Assembly: GCA_000708835.1 (NCBI GenBank)
Contig: DF237102.1
Span: 70,044 to 134,043 of the forward strand
Source: Klebsormidium nitens
Taxonomy: Eukaryota; Streptophyta; Klebsormidiophyceae; Klebsormidiales; Klebsormidiaceae
Length of the DNA: 64,000 nucleotides
Reading direction: 5' to 3'
Within the stretch, counting starts at the first letter, position 1. Every line of letters begins with the position of its first letter. The translations under genes and the position numbers were made by a program. The notes under the pieces were generated by a model, which had not been told where the DNA came from, ran no database searches, and saw only the letters and a program-made list of their open reading frames with translations. This document shows, piece by piece, positions 37,198 to 49,796 of this stretch.

Positions 37198-40100
37198 ATG
37201 ACAGGAGGCGCCCGGAAATCCTCTGGCGCTTCCGGTGGTGTATCTCAGCGAAGTATTAACTCCTTCTTCGCTCCTAAGAAGCCGAAGAAAGCACCGGAGA
37301 ATCAACCAATTGCAAAAAATCCTGGCGCCGCAGAAGAAGAGGCCATAGCACGGGTTTCCACTGAGCTGCCTGTGCTCACTGCCACTGCTAAGCATAATGC
37401 TGGAAAGGAGCAAGGTGCTCCGAGTCTGGCCCGTGACAACCAGACCACCCCAAAAAAGCAGAACGGGCTGCTGCAGACGGCTCCTGCTGCTGTGCGGAAT
37501 GGTGATTCACTCAGGAGCTCCCCAAGGAATGTCAAGACCAAGGAAGGTTCAAACACTGCGACACCTTTAGGTGCCCGTCTTCTCAGCAAGAGGCTCGAAA
37601 TCTTCTGGCCTGCAGACCAAGCTTGGTACTGGGGCGTAGTAGAAAAGTATGACTCAGCAACGGGCAAGCACACCGTATTGTATGATGATGAAACAGTGGA
37701 GGAATTGGTTCTGGCAGATGAGAAGCTTAGGTGGTCAGATGGTGGAGAAGTGGTTGACCACGTGAACAGCGCGCTGGCGAAGAGTCCCCCGGTTGTTGGT
37801 CGGGGGCTGAAGAGGGGACGTAGAAGGGTGACTTACTTAAGCGAAGATGATGAAGACGATGGATCTGACATCAAAGAACAGGAGAAGGACGCAGACTTTG
37901 TGGTCGAGTTGAATGATGCGACAGCTCAGGTGAGATCTGCGTCTCGTCCTTAGAAGGACACCAATTCCTGTTCACCCTTTCGCACTTTGATGAGATTCTT
38001 CTGCTGAAGCATGATGAGATGCACGAGCTGCCAGCCGGAGTTACCTTGCTGAGAAAACGATGTCTGACAGCACTGTGCTTCCTGCAGGCTGATATAGAGG
38101 AAGAGATGATGGACATGGACAATGACGAGGTCAGCGATGATGAAGGTGGTGGCAAGAAGAAGCAAAAGAAACAAGCTCAGAAGAGGAGAAAGACTGCGAA
38201 GACTCTCACTCCCAAGAAGGGTGCAGAACAGAAAAATTCTACAGATGCGTCGCCTGGGGTCGAGAACTTGCCGAGTACGTTTTCAATCGAACGTACACCG
38301 ACCTTTTTGGCACGAAATTCTTCAGAAACACAAGCAAAGGGCAGGCTAGGCAGTCAGCTTCAAACTTTTGACGTTTCCATTGAGTGCGGTGGATTAGGTT
38401 ACTGCGTAAGGTCTAATGCATCATTCTGAAGTCGTTCAAAGCTCGAGCAGTTCCATACTCAGCACAGACTTCGCCTGCGGTGCCTGCGGTACTGGCCTTC
38501 TGAAGCTCTTGGTTCTAACAGCTTACAATCCAAGGCGTTTGAGTGCAGCATCAGCTTCTGCTCTTGCTCCACTTGCAGTTGGCAAGTCTTTCCTGCTTGA
38601 CCTTCCATGCAGGTGCTGTCCCTGTGATACAGCCATACACGGACGGTCTGAACGCATTGCAGACCCGGCGATCACCTGACGGGAGTATGCTTCGGGCAGC
38701 AATTGAAGCAGAAAAGCAAGAGCAGAAAGCAGCGCCGCCCGCCGCCGGAGTTGGAGTTCCTGAGCTGTATGGAGAAGCGAGTGCAAGATTTGGGACCCGA
38801 GTTGCTGAGATCTTCGACTTCCTTCTGCCGTGAGCACACTCTTATCACTCATGCCTCCTTATCTGATTGATTGGCCTGCTTCACTGTGAAAGTGTGATGT
38901 AAATTCAAGTTCAATGCTGTTCAATCTGGCGCAGCTTTCTGGTTGGCTTGCTCTCAGGCTACATTCTCAGTCCAAGTCTGCTTTGATCAATTCCTCTGCA
39001 GGAAAAAGCGAAGAGATGCCGATGGGAGGCGTCCTGGGGATGAAGGATACAATCCTCACACTGTATCTTTGACCAAAGACTTTTTGAAGAAGCTATCTCC
39101 TGGTCAGGTCAGTTACTACCTGCTTCTAGATACTACAGTTCGTAGGATGATGTTGCAGTGTGATGCAGATCCTTGGCAAATGCCTAAATGGTGTCAATTT
39201 CTTCATTCCTTGGGCAGTAATAGATAAAATGGTATTCCGCTACTGCTACTTTGTGGCAAACGTCGTTTTGGAGACGGCCATGCCTGTCCATCCCTTACCG
39301 AAGTCGACCCAAAGACGAGAGTCTGATGCTTTCCATCATGTCGTGGTTGCAGCGGCAGTGGTGGGAGTTTAAGGCTCAACATCTGGACAAGGTCCTTCTT
39401 TTCAAAGTAAGCCAGTCAACCTGATGCTTTCTTATGATGCTTAGTACAGATTGAAGTACTCACCACATCTTTCGAGGCAGAACATCTTTTGAAAACATGG
39501 TAGGAACGTGCACTTTGCTTCATTCAACAACAGAGTCAGCGGAGAGTCAAACAAAGCGGTTTGAAAGATTGTCCGCACTTTAGGTCTGCTTAGCTCTCCT
39601 TGGAAGGATGTTGCGTCATTTGATGCACGCTCCGTCTTTTGCAGATGGGAAAGTTTTACGAAATGTTTGAAATGGATGCACATGTTGGCGTACAAGAGCT
39701 CAACTTGATTTACATGAAGGTAAGGTGATCTGCCAGGGCTTACTTTAAGGTTAGATTAGATGAAGTTCATCTGACTAGATTTCAGCCATTCCTGCTGCAT
39801 GGAAAGGCCCACGATTTGCACTATCTGCGCTCCATTTGGACGACGTTCTATACGAAGTGACTGTCCACGTAAAATTTAGTTCGCAATCGTTGCCTGCCCT
39901 GAGGTCTTAGGTTGGGTATGCTGTCACCTAATGAAACCCTCGTTTTCGCTGGTTCTTTGGCGTAGCTTTTGCTTGGAGCATCACGTTGGTGTGCTTGTCA
40001 GCCTCACAACCCGGCATGCTCTGCTTTGCAGGGAGACCAGCCTCATTGCGGATTCCCAGAGAAGGGTTTCTCGCCCAACGCAGAGGCCCTGGCAAGGAAG

Positions 40101-43100
40101 GTAATTCACGAAGGTCTATGCTCTCATATGCATGATGGACAAAGCACAGATTCCTCTGTTAAGCTAGTTACAGAGCAAGGTGTCAAGCTTTGCGCCCTGT
40201 GCCCTGCAAGTCAGCAACGCAAGGAAAAGGTTCCGTGTTTCTCGAAGCTCCTGATAGAAGCGAAGACAACCATGCCTTCATTTAATTTTGTCCCTGAGTG
40301 GTTGCGTGGTCAAGATGCTCGAAAACCTCAAGGAGCTCGCTAATTGGTGATACAGGGATACCGTGTCCTTGTGATCGAGCAAGTCGAGACGCCAGCTCAG
40401 ATGGCGCAGCGCAACAAGGAGAAAGGCACTAGGGACTCGGTATGGCTCCTTCTTTCTCAAGTGTTCCTCCACTTCAGAGCGTAGTGGGTGACTGCAAAGG
40501 GCTGTGATAATATGGTGGCCGCCTGGCTGTCCCTTTCTCGAGACGGCTTTGATGTGGGGTTTGCCGCTTAAGCGCCCTGCCCTGCAACACACATTGTCGA
40601 GATGTCGGCCCAACGTTTCCCCTGCTTTGCACTTACTTTGGTGGCGGCTTGCCTGGATGCGTGAAAAGTGGTTCTTCGTCAACCAGCTTTCCTTTGCATA
40701 CCACGAATTGTTGCAAGATAGAGCCACCCACTGTCCCCTGCTCATACGTACCCTCTGCTGTTTGCAGGTTGTCAGGAGAGAAGTTGTGTCTGTCCTGACC
40801 AAGGGCACGCTTGTGGAGGCCGACATGCTGGCGTCACATCCTGAGGCGTCCTACATCCTGTCAGTGACGGAGCTTGCGCCGACGAGCGAGCGAGCATCGG
40901 ACCTGGAGAACGGGTCGGCAGTGGTTGGAGTGTGTGCCGTTGACACTGCGACCAGTACGTTCTTGGTTGGACAGGTACGTGAAATTGGTGTCATGATTCC
41001 TGACCGTACCACGACAGAGGTTTCTTTCTCCGATTACAGGTAAATGTCGTCTTTCGCAAAAATAGTGCTCCCTCTTTTGCTCAGCAACGTACTCGCCCTT
41101 TTGCGCTATAGAGGCATTGATTGCTCAACTGCCCGTCGAGGGTAGAACGGCTCAAGCTAAGTTTCCGTTCTCCTGAAAAGGATTGTCAACCCAACGCGGA
41201 AGGTGGCTACTAACGTCATACTGACGTCAACTGCAGTTTGTGGACGACGCTCACCGGGGGCGGCTGCGTTCGATCCTGGCCGAGCTGCGGCCCGTCGAAC
41301 TGATCAAACCGCGGGGCGCCCTCGACCCGGCCACCGAGCGGGCGCTCAAGGACCACACCCGCCAGCCACTCGTCAACGATCTTGCTCCCGAGGACGAGGT
41401 AGGACCCGCCAACTTTGCCAAGGCAGCGGCAGCTCTATTCTTCGTCTCCCAAACGACTCACTGGAAGCCGGCAGAATGGCTTAGCCAATACCCGACGGCA
41501 AACGACGCTTTTCTGGAGCGGGTCGGTTTCAACAGAAAAGTCTCCTAAACAAACGTCACGAAGGTGCTCACGAGATTGCTTTTCCTTTGTGGGAAGCATG
41601 GTCGTCTTCCAACTTGCGAGCTGTGCGACAGCCTGTCATTTGAGTGCTTTTTCCTGCCTGAAGGACGCATCATTTTTGATCTGCTACGTCTTTGGCAAAG
41701 TTCTGCCGAAGCCACATTTACTAGAACGTCCGAACGGCAGCGACGATGCGCACAAAGGCCAGACAATGGTCGTCTGCAGATATCCAAGCACGTAGGCCCT
41801 GACGGTTAAGGGATGCCATCTGGCACGTTTGAACGGTCTGGTAGAAGCAAAGCACGTGGCTTTGGCTTACAGCTGACGTAACTCGTTCTCCAACGTGTGT
41901 CTGTAATCTGCAAGTTGTGAACTTTGACCTTACGAGCATGGTCTGAAGCTGCTAGTTTGTTCTCGCGGTCCTCTGACAGCCCTCCGTGGGCTTTTGCCCC
42001 TGCAGTTTTGGACGGCCGACCGCACCAAGTCCGAGCTGACCACCTTCTTTGGCTCGCTCGAGTTGAGCACCGGCGAGTCCTCGTGGCCGCCCTACCTCCG
42101 TCGCCTCGCGCAGTCCGACGCCGACGGCGCGGCCGCCATCTCCGCGCTCGGGGGCGCCGTCTTCTACCTCCGGCAGGTAGATAAATCTCGACACCAGGAA
42201 GGACCTAATACCGTCAGTTCACATCGGGGGACGGGTGAGGTTGATATCGGGTTACGAGTTGTTCGGGTGCGGAGCGCGTCACCTTTTTCGGTTAGCCTTT
42301 TCGACTGAGCCATTGCATCCCTTACTATACTGGTGATTCTAGGTTGCTTTTATCAGGAAATTGTTTTACGTACATAAACCCAAACTTTCACGCGTTCCGC
42401 ACCCCACCCACCCTAATCCCCAAAGTGACCCCACCCGTCCCCCGGGTGCTTATAGCTCAAAATCGGCCCTTAAACGATCGAAAGTTCCCGGAGTCTCGGT
42501 ATTTGCGTATACTTTTATTGGATCTGTTCGAAACACTAACCGGGTATTCCGGCAGGCCCTGCTCGAGTCGGACGTCCTGGCGCTCGGGAGGATTGAGCCG
42601 CTGCCGGGCAGCGCGGACGCGTGCCTGGAGGCGCAGGCGCAGAAGGACGACGGGCGGGACGTGTACATGGTGCTGGACAGCGCTGCGCTGGAGAACCTGG
42701 AGGTGAGCTTCGTCTTGTTTTCAGTGATCCGGAAAAGAAATGGGGTGACAGGGGGAGGTCGGGAAACTTACTAGCGCTGGAGGATCCGGAGCTGAGCTTT
42801 ATCGCTAGTATGGCCAAAAAACCACTAAGAAGAAAGAGAGGAAGAAGAAAGCCGGCTAGCGCCGCTCTGGGGAACCTAGAGGCCAGCAGGTGGATCCCGT
42901 GAATTGGCATCGCCAATGTACCACTGCGCGCCCCACGCTCCTGATAGGCATGGGCCTTGAGAGAAGTGTTATTTCTGCTGTGTTCGTGCACATTATAGCA
43001 GAGTAGCTGAGCATCTCGATCGGTGTGCTGCTGATGCAGAAGTGGCTTGCTCGCATGATTCGAAAGGTCTTGTCACGTTCGCATGAGCATCGAGAGTCGA

Positions 43101-46100
43101 GGACGATTTGAGGGTCAGCCGCGAAATGTGTTACTGGACACTAAGTGAATGAAAGCTTCTGGGGTTTGCAGGCCTTCTAAAAGCTGCTGAAAAGTCACGG
43201 TACTTGTCCGCTGGCTTGCGCGCATAACTCTTGTGGCTCGTGCATTATAAGTTCTGGTCGCCTTGTACAAGTATCTTCGAACCGCCTGACTGGGAAAAGG
43301 CCGCTCAATACGGGCAGGTTTATAGACGTTGTTTACGGGCTTTTTCATGCAGATCCTCGAGAACAACAAGGATGGCGGCACCTCTGGTACGCTACTGGCA
43401 ACTTTGGACCACTGCACGACAGCAATCGGGCGACGGATGCTCCGCGCCTGGCTCTGCCGGCCCCTCCAGAGCGTGAAGGCCATCACAGCCCGACAGGTAA
43501 CCTCGCACGCAGTCTGCTCCTGAGAAACCCTGTCACAGCGGGATTGTACAAAGGAAGTATCAATGCAGCCAGATGCGGCGTTCCCTGATTTCCAACCCCT
43601 TCAAAGTCATCTGATGGTTCGCATTGGCCGTACCTTGGAATCGAGTCTGGTAGAAATATGACAACACCAAGAGGCGGGGTGCGCTGTTGTGCAGTCGTCG
43701 ACCTCTGCACCGGTTGTTCATACAGCGCCAGATAGTGCATAGCTCTGCAATATGCCACGGCTACGACAAAATCTCGATCAAAATACTGATATGGTACCAA
43801 CCCCAAGCTCTGGTAACAAGCGGTTGTATATCCTCCTCTTTATTATAGGTTCAGTAAGCTTTGAACATTGTAAGCTTCTACCCTAACACTAAAAACCTAA
43901 CCCTTAAAATCACCCTTATCCGCACCCGTACCCACCCTAAACCCCCAACCTAACCCCACCCGTCCCAGGCTAGCTTACTATACCCGAAGCTAATTATATC
44001 TAAACAGAAGCTGTATGTTTAACTGTGCAGGAAGCGATTCTTGATCTCAAGCAGGGCCCCGGGGCCGATGCCATGGGCCGGGCGAAGAGGCTGCTCGCCG
44101 GGCTGCCGGACCTGGAGAGGCTCCTCGCGAGGTTGCACGCAGTCAGCAGCGGCAGCGGCCGTCATGCCGACAAGGTGGTCCTGTACGAGGTGAGCCGCGT
44201 GAAGCACGCACTCTTCTCACTGTTAGGGTTCAGGATCACCCTTAAAAAAGCCTCTCGTTGTTCCGACGTCAGCCCGGCTCTCAAAAGTGGGCTGTTGACA
44301 AGCCAGCCGACCTTCCACGTCTTTTCTACAAGAAAGACGAGAAATGGGATCTATTTTCACCATCAACATGCTTGCTGTCAGGGCGCAGACTTGACCCAGG
44401 GATGGAAATGACATTGCCAATCCCTTAGATCCCTCCCCCCGTGTGTGATGGCCTTCAAAACGCAACCCCTTCACGTCAATACTTGAGAATCTGCCCTTGA
44501 ACACCCCGACTTTCTGACCCCAATACCGCCAGGAATGGAAGTACTTGGAACCTGAAGCCCTGAGTCTTCCCCCAGGACGAGGCCAAGAAGAAGTTGGGCG
44601 AGTTCATTTCCATCCTGCGCGGCTGCAAGGCGGTCGTCGACGCCGTCGAGGGCTTCCAGGCCTGCAAGGACAAGCTGACGTCACCCCTGCTGAGGCGCTT
44701 GGTGACGATTGGGGAGCTGTTCCCGCGGGAGGTGGTCCCCGCGCTCGAGCACTTCGAAGAGGCGTTTGACTGGGCTCAGGCCGAGAAGGAAGGCCGCATT
44801 GTGCCGACCGGCGCGGTGGACGACAAGCTGGACGCTGCGGCAGAGGTATGGCTCTGGAAGCTGCTGTTTAGGTGCTGATTAAGTGCTGGTTACGTGCTGG
44901 TTAAGTGGCGGTTAAGGTCCTGTCTACCAGAGGCAGTGAGACAATTCAGTGGAAGGTTTCGGTGGAAGAGTGCATTGAATCACATTGTGCCCATAGGGGC
45001 GTTCGACAACAAAATTGATGCCGCAGCGCAGATATTGCACTGGATTTCGGCAAGTAAGTGCCGGTCAGATGCCGCTCAACCGCAAATCAACGCGTTCCCT
45101 CCGAGACGCAGTGAAAGAGTTCAATGGAAGGTCTTAAGGAAGGAGCTGATTAGAAAGTCGTGTGCAGATTGTGATGGCCCAAGATCTGCCCTTAACTCCC
45201 ACCGGTGGCATGGGCTCTTCTCAGCAAGCTTGACGTGGTCTCCTGCTTGCAGCGAATCGCCGCGGTCGAGGGCCAGCTGGAGGAGTATCTCGAGGAGCAG
45301 AAGAAGAAGCTCAAGTGCCGGTCAATCACCTATGTCAACGTCAACAAGGACCGCTACCTCCTCGAGATGCCCGAGACAACCAAGGTAATACCGCGATTTG
45401 TTTCTATTAGAGCTTTAGGGTTTAGGATAGAGGGTTTTCTTTTTTGTGGGTTATAAGTCCCTTGAGTTAGGGTTCAGTTCAAATGTCTTTATTGGCAGCT
45501 GTAATGTTCTTCGGCCGTGGAGTAGCTCTGGCAAATGCTTTCAACATCTTAAGCAAAGCTCTGGGCATTGTTGGGTCGAAGGCAGGCGTCCCAATGCTCG
45601 ATGGGATTGTCAACACCTCTTTGCGGTTGGACGGGTGATGCCCGCAGCGAAAGCGAAACGGAGCGGTTGAGAAACACGCGGGCGCCGGTGATTGTACAAT
45701 AACCCGAAAGCGGCATGCTTTCTAAAAATGCCACGGGCCTTTGTCCGGGACAGTGGACCTTCTGGCAGTGAATGTCTCTGCGCAGATTGTATTACATTGT
45801 TGACGTGTTGTCGTTACTTCCTTCCTTTTCTTCGTGTCCCCAAAGTGGCAAAGACCCATCCTCCGCCCACCGCAATCTTGCTTGAGCTTTAGCCCGATTC
45901 GGCCTGGGCACGAACTAATCCGGCTCCCTTCGCGCAATTTCTGCTGGATTTTGAGCGCGAATTCAGAGAAGGGCGTGCTACGCTAGATTATGGCTTGGTC
46001 CACGCAGGTTGCCGCGAAAGTTCGAGGGCGGCACTAGAGTAAAGAGCGACCTCCCGCTCAAACCCGGTTCTGGAAACACAGAGTCCTCAAGTCCGGCTCC

Positions 46101-49100
46101 GTCCGCCTAGGTTCCGCTGGATTCAAGCTTGGTTTTGGAACATGGGGTCTGCACTTTTACGTCGCAGGTTCCGCTGAACTTTGAGCGCGGCTCCGGAAAG
46201 AAGGGCGTGCAACGGTACCGCCACCCAATCATCGAGGACCTGCTGGCTGAGCTGGCCGGTTTTGGAAACATGAAATACTTACTTTTCCCGCTTCTCCCAC
46301 GCAGGTTCCACTGGACTTTGAGCGCGGCTCCGGGAAGAAGGGCGTGCTGCGTTACCACACCCCAATCGTCAAGGACCTCTCGCGAAGCTGGTCGATTCTC
46401 GGAACACGAGGTATCCACTTTTTCGGTTCCGTCCCGGCAGGTTCCGCTGGAATCTGAGCGCGGCTCCGGAAAGAAGGGCGTGCTCGCGGTACAACACCCA
46501 AAACATCATGGCGGAGCTGGTCGATTCTGGGAACACGACGAATCCACTTTTCCGGTTCCGTCCCCGCAGGTTCCGCTGGACTTCGAGCGCGGCTCCGGGA
46601 AGAAGGGCGTGCTGCGCTACCACACCCCGGTCGTGAAGGACTTGCTGGCGGAGCTAGCGGAGGCGGAGGTGGAGAAGGAGGACGCGCTCAAGGGCATCTT
46701 TCGCAAGCTGCTGCAGCACTTTTGCAGGTGCGATCGCGCACTCTCATACGCTATGCCGAATAGGCGGGCTGCATAAGGGTCTGATTGACAGCGCCGCCCA
46801 CTTTTCTGTGATTGGACAAACAGACAAGCTGCACATTGGGCTGACTGCAGGGTAGAGTCGAGGAGACTAGTCAATCTGGGTCTGATGCCGGGGACGATGT
46901 TGGAAGTGTTGACTTGGCGCGGTGTGGATTTGGAAGGGCTTTATCTATCAATGATTGGTAGAATGGACGTGAAATTGGCACTAAAAGTCGCCAAGTCATC
47001 ACTGTCAGCAGCATCTCCGGTCTTGCTTACACAGACTGATTCCTTCTTGACGTCGCTGTGACACTTCAACGTCCAGATGCCTTCTAATGGTGCAATGTCG
47101 CCTCTCCGGGACAGAACTTGTTTGGGTCCTCGTGCGAAAAAAGATGTACTGACTGACATTTGAGAATACCAGGTGAAACGGGATAGGTTGAGGACCCTTA
47201 GTTATCCATCGGAAAGCTGGGCTCGGCTCGTTTTTAGATTAATGCGAGATGCGGTTTCCATCTGAGTTTTTGAGTTGAGCAAAATCCATTTGATCATTAT
47301 GTTCCGTTAGGTTAGGAGAGCCCCTCTCATGCTGTTCTCAGCATTGAAGGTGCCGGTAAAACATGTCTTCTGAAGTCACCCCCCCTCTCCACACATCAAC
47401 AGCGTGAATGTCCGGAATGGTCGTTTTGCTCATTTACACTCCCCTTATAACCTGCAGGGACCACTCCGCCTGGACCGCCGCCATCAAGGCCATCGCCCAG
47501 CTGGACGCTCTCAGCAGCCTGGCTGGGGCAAGCCTCTGCTCCGACACCCCCATGTGCCGCCCCACGTTCACACCCCCCTCCGAAGAATCTCTAGGCGTCC
47601 CGGCCAGCTTCGAAACCCCTAAAGCTTCCGAAGCCCCCCAGTGGCTGTACGCCAAGGGCCTGCGCCACCCGTGCCTCCACTCTGGGGCCACCATCGCTTC
47701 GGGGGGGTCGTTTGTGCCCAACGACACGTGTCTCGGGGAGCCTGCGGGAGCCCCCCCGTTCATGCTCCTGACGGGGCCCAACATGGGCGGGAAGTCAACC
47801 CTCCTGCGGCAGGTGGGCGCGAGTCCTTGCCATTTTGTGCTCTGCTTTTACGCTTGTTTTTTCAAGAGGCGTCTGCCACACGTCCCCCCTCGTCAGAGCC
47901 CGTCAGGCCCACGATGCCGACGGCTTCGTTTTGCCCAGTTCGACGCCTGCGGGAATTGCAATCAGAATTCTCTCACAAGTCTCGTGGCGACGAAGATACG
48001 CAGAATGCAGCAAAAGTGTCGTTGCGAAGTCGGGGCTCCGCAGACCCCTTCCAAGTCAAAGATCGCAAGGTAATCAGATCCGGCTGCACAGCGCTGCACT
48101 TGCATGAAAGCGGGGTTTGGTTTGTTTGAGTTAGGGACATCCATGCAACTCAACATGTAAGTATAACCAAGCCCAAATCCAGAAGGCTTTTCTGTGCAGG
48201 TCTGCCTGGCCGTCGTGCTAGCGCAAGTGGGCGCCGACGTTCCTGCGGAGGCCTTCAGCCTCTCCCCCGTCGACCGCATCTTTGTGCGCATGGGGGCGCG
48301 CGACCACATCATGTCCGGCCAGAGCACCTTCTTCGTGGAGCTGTCCGAGACGGCCGCAATGCTGAGGAGCGCCACCAGGTGAGGCGCCAGCGTGACGTCA
48401 GCGCATGAAACAAAACGCCACGGGCTGTCAGGGACGTTTAGTTTCCTTTGTAAATTCCAGGAATGGCGTCTGGGTTCACCTCAGGCAGGGCTTGGGAGTT
48501 TTCTTTCTGCCTAGGTTTTGTAAATCATCCGTAATGGAAAGAATAGGTGATCAAGTGTGAGCAAAAGCTTTTGGCTCCCCGAAGGACGTCCTCGTCTGAC
48601 CACCCTCATCTGACATCGTCGTTCAAAACCCCTCGTTTCCTTAACCCCAACTCTTGAAGCCCTAACCTTCAGGCTCTCCATCTTTCAATGCCTCACCTCG
48701 TGAACGCCTTCATTTCCGAAGACCCAGGGTTCCTGACGAGGATGATGAAACCGTGACTCCGCCTTTAGACCCCTGACAATGTTGACACCCTGACGCCGTC
48801 TCTAAAATCCTGACAATAAAATCGCCTCTCGGTCTCTAGAATCCTGACAATGGAATTGCCTCTAGATTCTGACAGTACTGACGTTACCCTTGCTGACGTC
48901 AGGAGCTCCCTGGTGACGCTGGACGAGTTGGGCCGCGGTACCGCCACCACCGACGGGGCCGCGATCGCGTATGCGGTTTTGGACCACCTGGCGCACTCGG
49001 TGGGCTGCCGGGGCATGTTCAGTACGCACTATCACCGCCTCGCGGACGAGCACGCGGACAACCCGGCGATCCAGCTCCGCCACATGGCGTGCAAGGTGCG

Positions 49101-49796
49101 GATCAGCGATACGGCTCTTTTTCTCAAAGCGGTCTTCTGAAGAAGGCCTCTTTATCCTTCCTTCCAATCTTTCAAAGGCAGACTCAACAAGCACTGCCAC
49201 CGCTTCGCAGACGAGCGCGCGGCCGACCCGGCGATTCAGCTGCGACACATTGCTTGCAAGGTGCGAAAAGGTTAAACTCCTGATTAAGCCAATTCGTTCC
49301 AGCAAGAACTTCATCCGGGTTATTTAGTCACAGCCTTAGTCGGTTTCCCGAAAAGGGTTCTCGTTTCGTCCAGGTCGGGGAGTCGCCGACCGCGGGCATC
49401 GAGGAAGTGACGTTCTTGTACCAGCTGGCGGCGGGCGCTTGCCCCAAGAGCTACGGCACCAACGTCGCGAAACTCGCGGGAATGCCAGATGCCGTGCTCG
49501 CGCGCGCCGCGGTCAAGTCGGCCGAAGTCGAGAGCACGTCCGACGATCTGACGGCCGGCTCGGCAAAGAGGAAGGTGGGCGATGGAGATGAGCGGGAACC
49601 GCCGCTGGACCAACTAGAGCGAGAGCTGCTTGACAGAGTGACGGTGGCGTTGAAGGGCACTGGGCGGCCCGCTGCGAGTCGGGAGCTTGTTGAGGTTTGG
49701 CAAGAGGCGAAGAGAGCAAGCGTGGAGAGCCCGCAACTACTGAAGCGGCGGAGACTGGAAGAGGATGCGTTTGTTAGACCTGAGGGCGTAGTTTGA
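37198..49796 (+). CDS. MSH6: DNA mismatch repair protein MSH6
   Basis: MutS homologue that pairs with MSH2 (MutS-alpha) to recognise base mismatches and small loops in the nucleus. The model has 21 exons, 4224 nt and 1407 residues, all phases consistent. A PIP-box for PCNA lies at residues 17-24 (QRSINSFF). A Tudor-like domain at about residues 122-182, of the plant MSH6 type, contains [19 protein letters not shown]. An acidic/basic linker follows. The mismatch-binding motif [15 protein letters not shown], with the Phe-x-Glu reading head, is in exon 39645-39719. Connector and lever exons run 40032-46727. In the ATPase domain the Walker [11 protein letters not shown] is in exon 47458-47812, and the Walker B/signature [14 protein letters not shown] with STHYH is in exon 48903-49095. 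The C-terminus, exon 49374-49796, ends with a helical dimer arm. The gene is intact. Several introns contain partial copies of adjacent exon edges and MITE-like inserts, which is unusual for a housekeeping gene. The start is the first ATG, 19 codons before the PIP-box Phe pair. Confidence 0.95.
42205..42465. mobile_element. Inverted pair of MITE-like cores, copies D and E, in an MSH6 intron
   Basis: Intron 42177-42555 consists largely of two oppositely oriented family cores: 42224-42276 (gggggacgggtgaggtt to gggtgcggagcg) and 42391-42449 (cgttccgcacccc to cacccgtccccc). Between them, at about 42320-42330, is cttactatac, the same terminal sequence found at copies A and F. The two cores could fold into one large hairpin. 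Exact element boundaries are unclear. Confidence 0.6.
43848..43986. mobile_element. MITE-like element, copy F, in an MSH6 intron
   Basis: Lies close to the acceptor of exon 44031-44189. The core 43919-43970 (tccgcacccgtacccaccct to ccccacccgtccca) matches copies A, C and E. The ends carry agtaagct (43853) and agcttactata (43973), a short inverted repeat related to the termini of copy A. Confidence 0.65.
44797..45134 (+). repeat. Exon 15 donor-side duplication in MSH6
   Basis: The last 49 nt of exon 44576-44845 (CATTGTGCC to GCGGCAGAG) reappear degenerately at 44982-45031 in the following intron. A second pair (about 44931-44957 and 45108-45134, cagtga..agttcaatggaaggt type) has a similar offset of about 180 bp. 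This points to an old tandem duplication of the whole exon end plus intron start. Confidence 0.65.
45938..46727 (+). repeat. Acceptor/exon ladder before MSH6 exon 17
   Basis: The real exon is 46570-46727. Its acceptor and first about 80-90 nt are repeated at 46168, 46305 and 46441, offsets 137, 136 and 129 bp. Each copy begins after its own cag with GTTCC(G/A)CTGGA. Each keeps the phrase TGAGCGCGGCTCCGG(G/A)AAGAAGGGCGT with few changes. Copy 46168 has an open frame through about 30 codons; the copies at 46305 and 46441 are frameshifted. More degenerate traces are at 46111 and 45938. The array thus presents four consecutive acceptors followed by near-identical sequence. Confidence 0.9.
48765..48890 (+). 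repeat. Degenerate short tandem repeat before MSH6 exon 20
   Basis: Three to four imperfect units of about 35-40 bp built on tctagaatcctgacaat and (a)atcgcctct lie in the intron just upstream of exon 48903-49095. Confidence 0.6.
49190..49260 (+). pseudogene. Spare copy of the MSH6 exon 20 3' half
   Basis: The last 71 nt of exon 48903-49095 ([20 protein letters not shown]) are duplicated 165 bp downstream in the next intron. The copy reads [20 protein letters not shown] with no stop or indel, then the same donor gtgcg. The upstream half, including the Walker B signature, is absent. It could be a relic or a rarely included alternative exon. The second codon change (Tyr to Cys) alters the conserved STHYH region. 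Confidence 0.75.

Noticed and set aside
45405-45475. tttagggtttagg and gttagggttcag words resembling telomere repeats
   Set aside because: Only two or three degenerate units. Not enough for an interstitial telomere claim.
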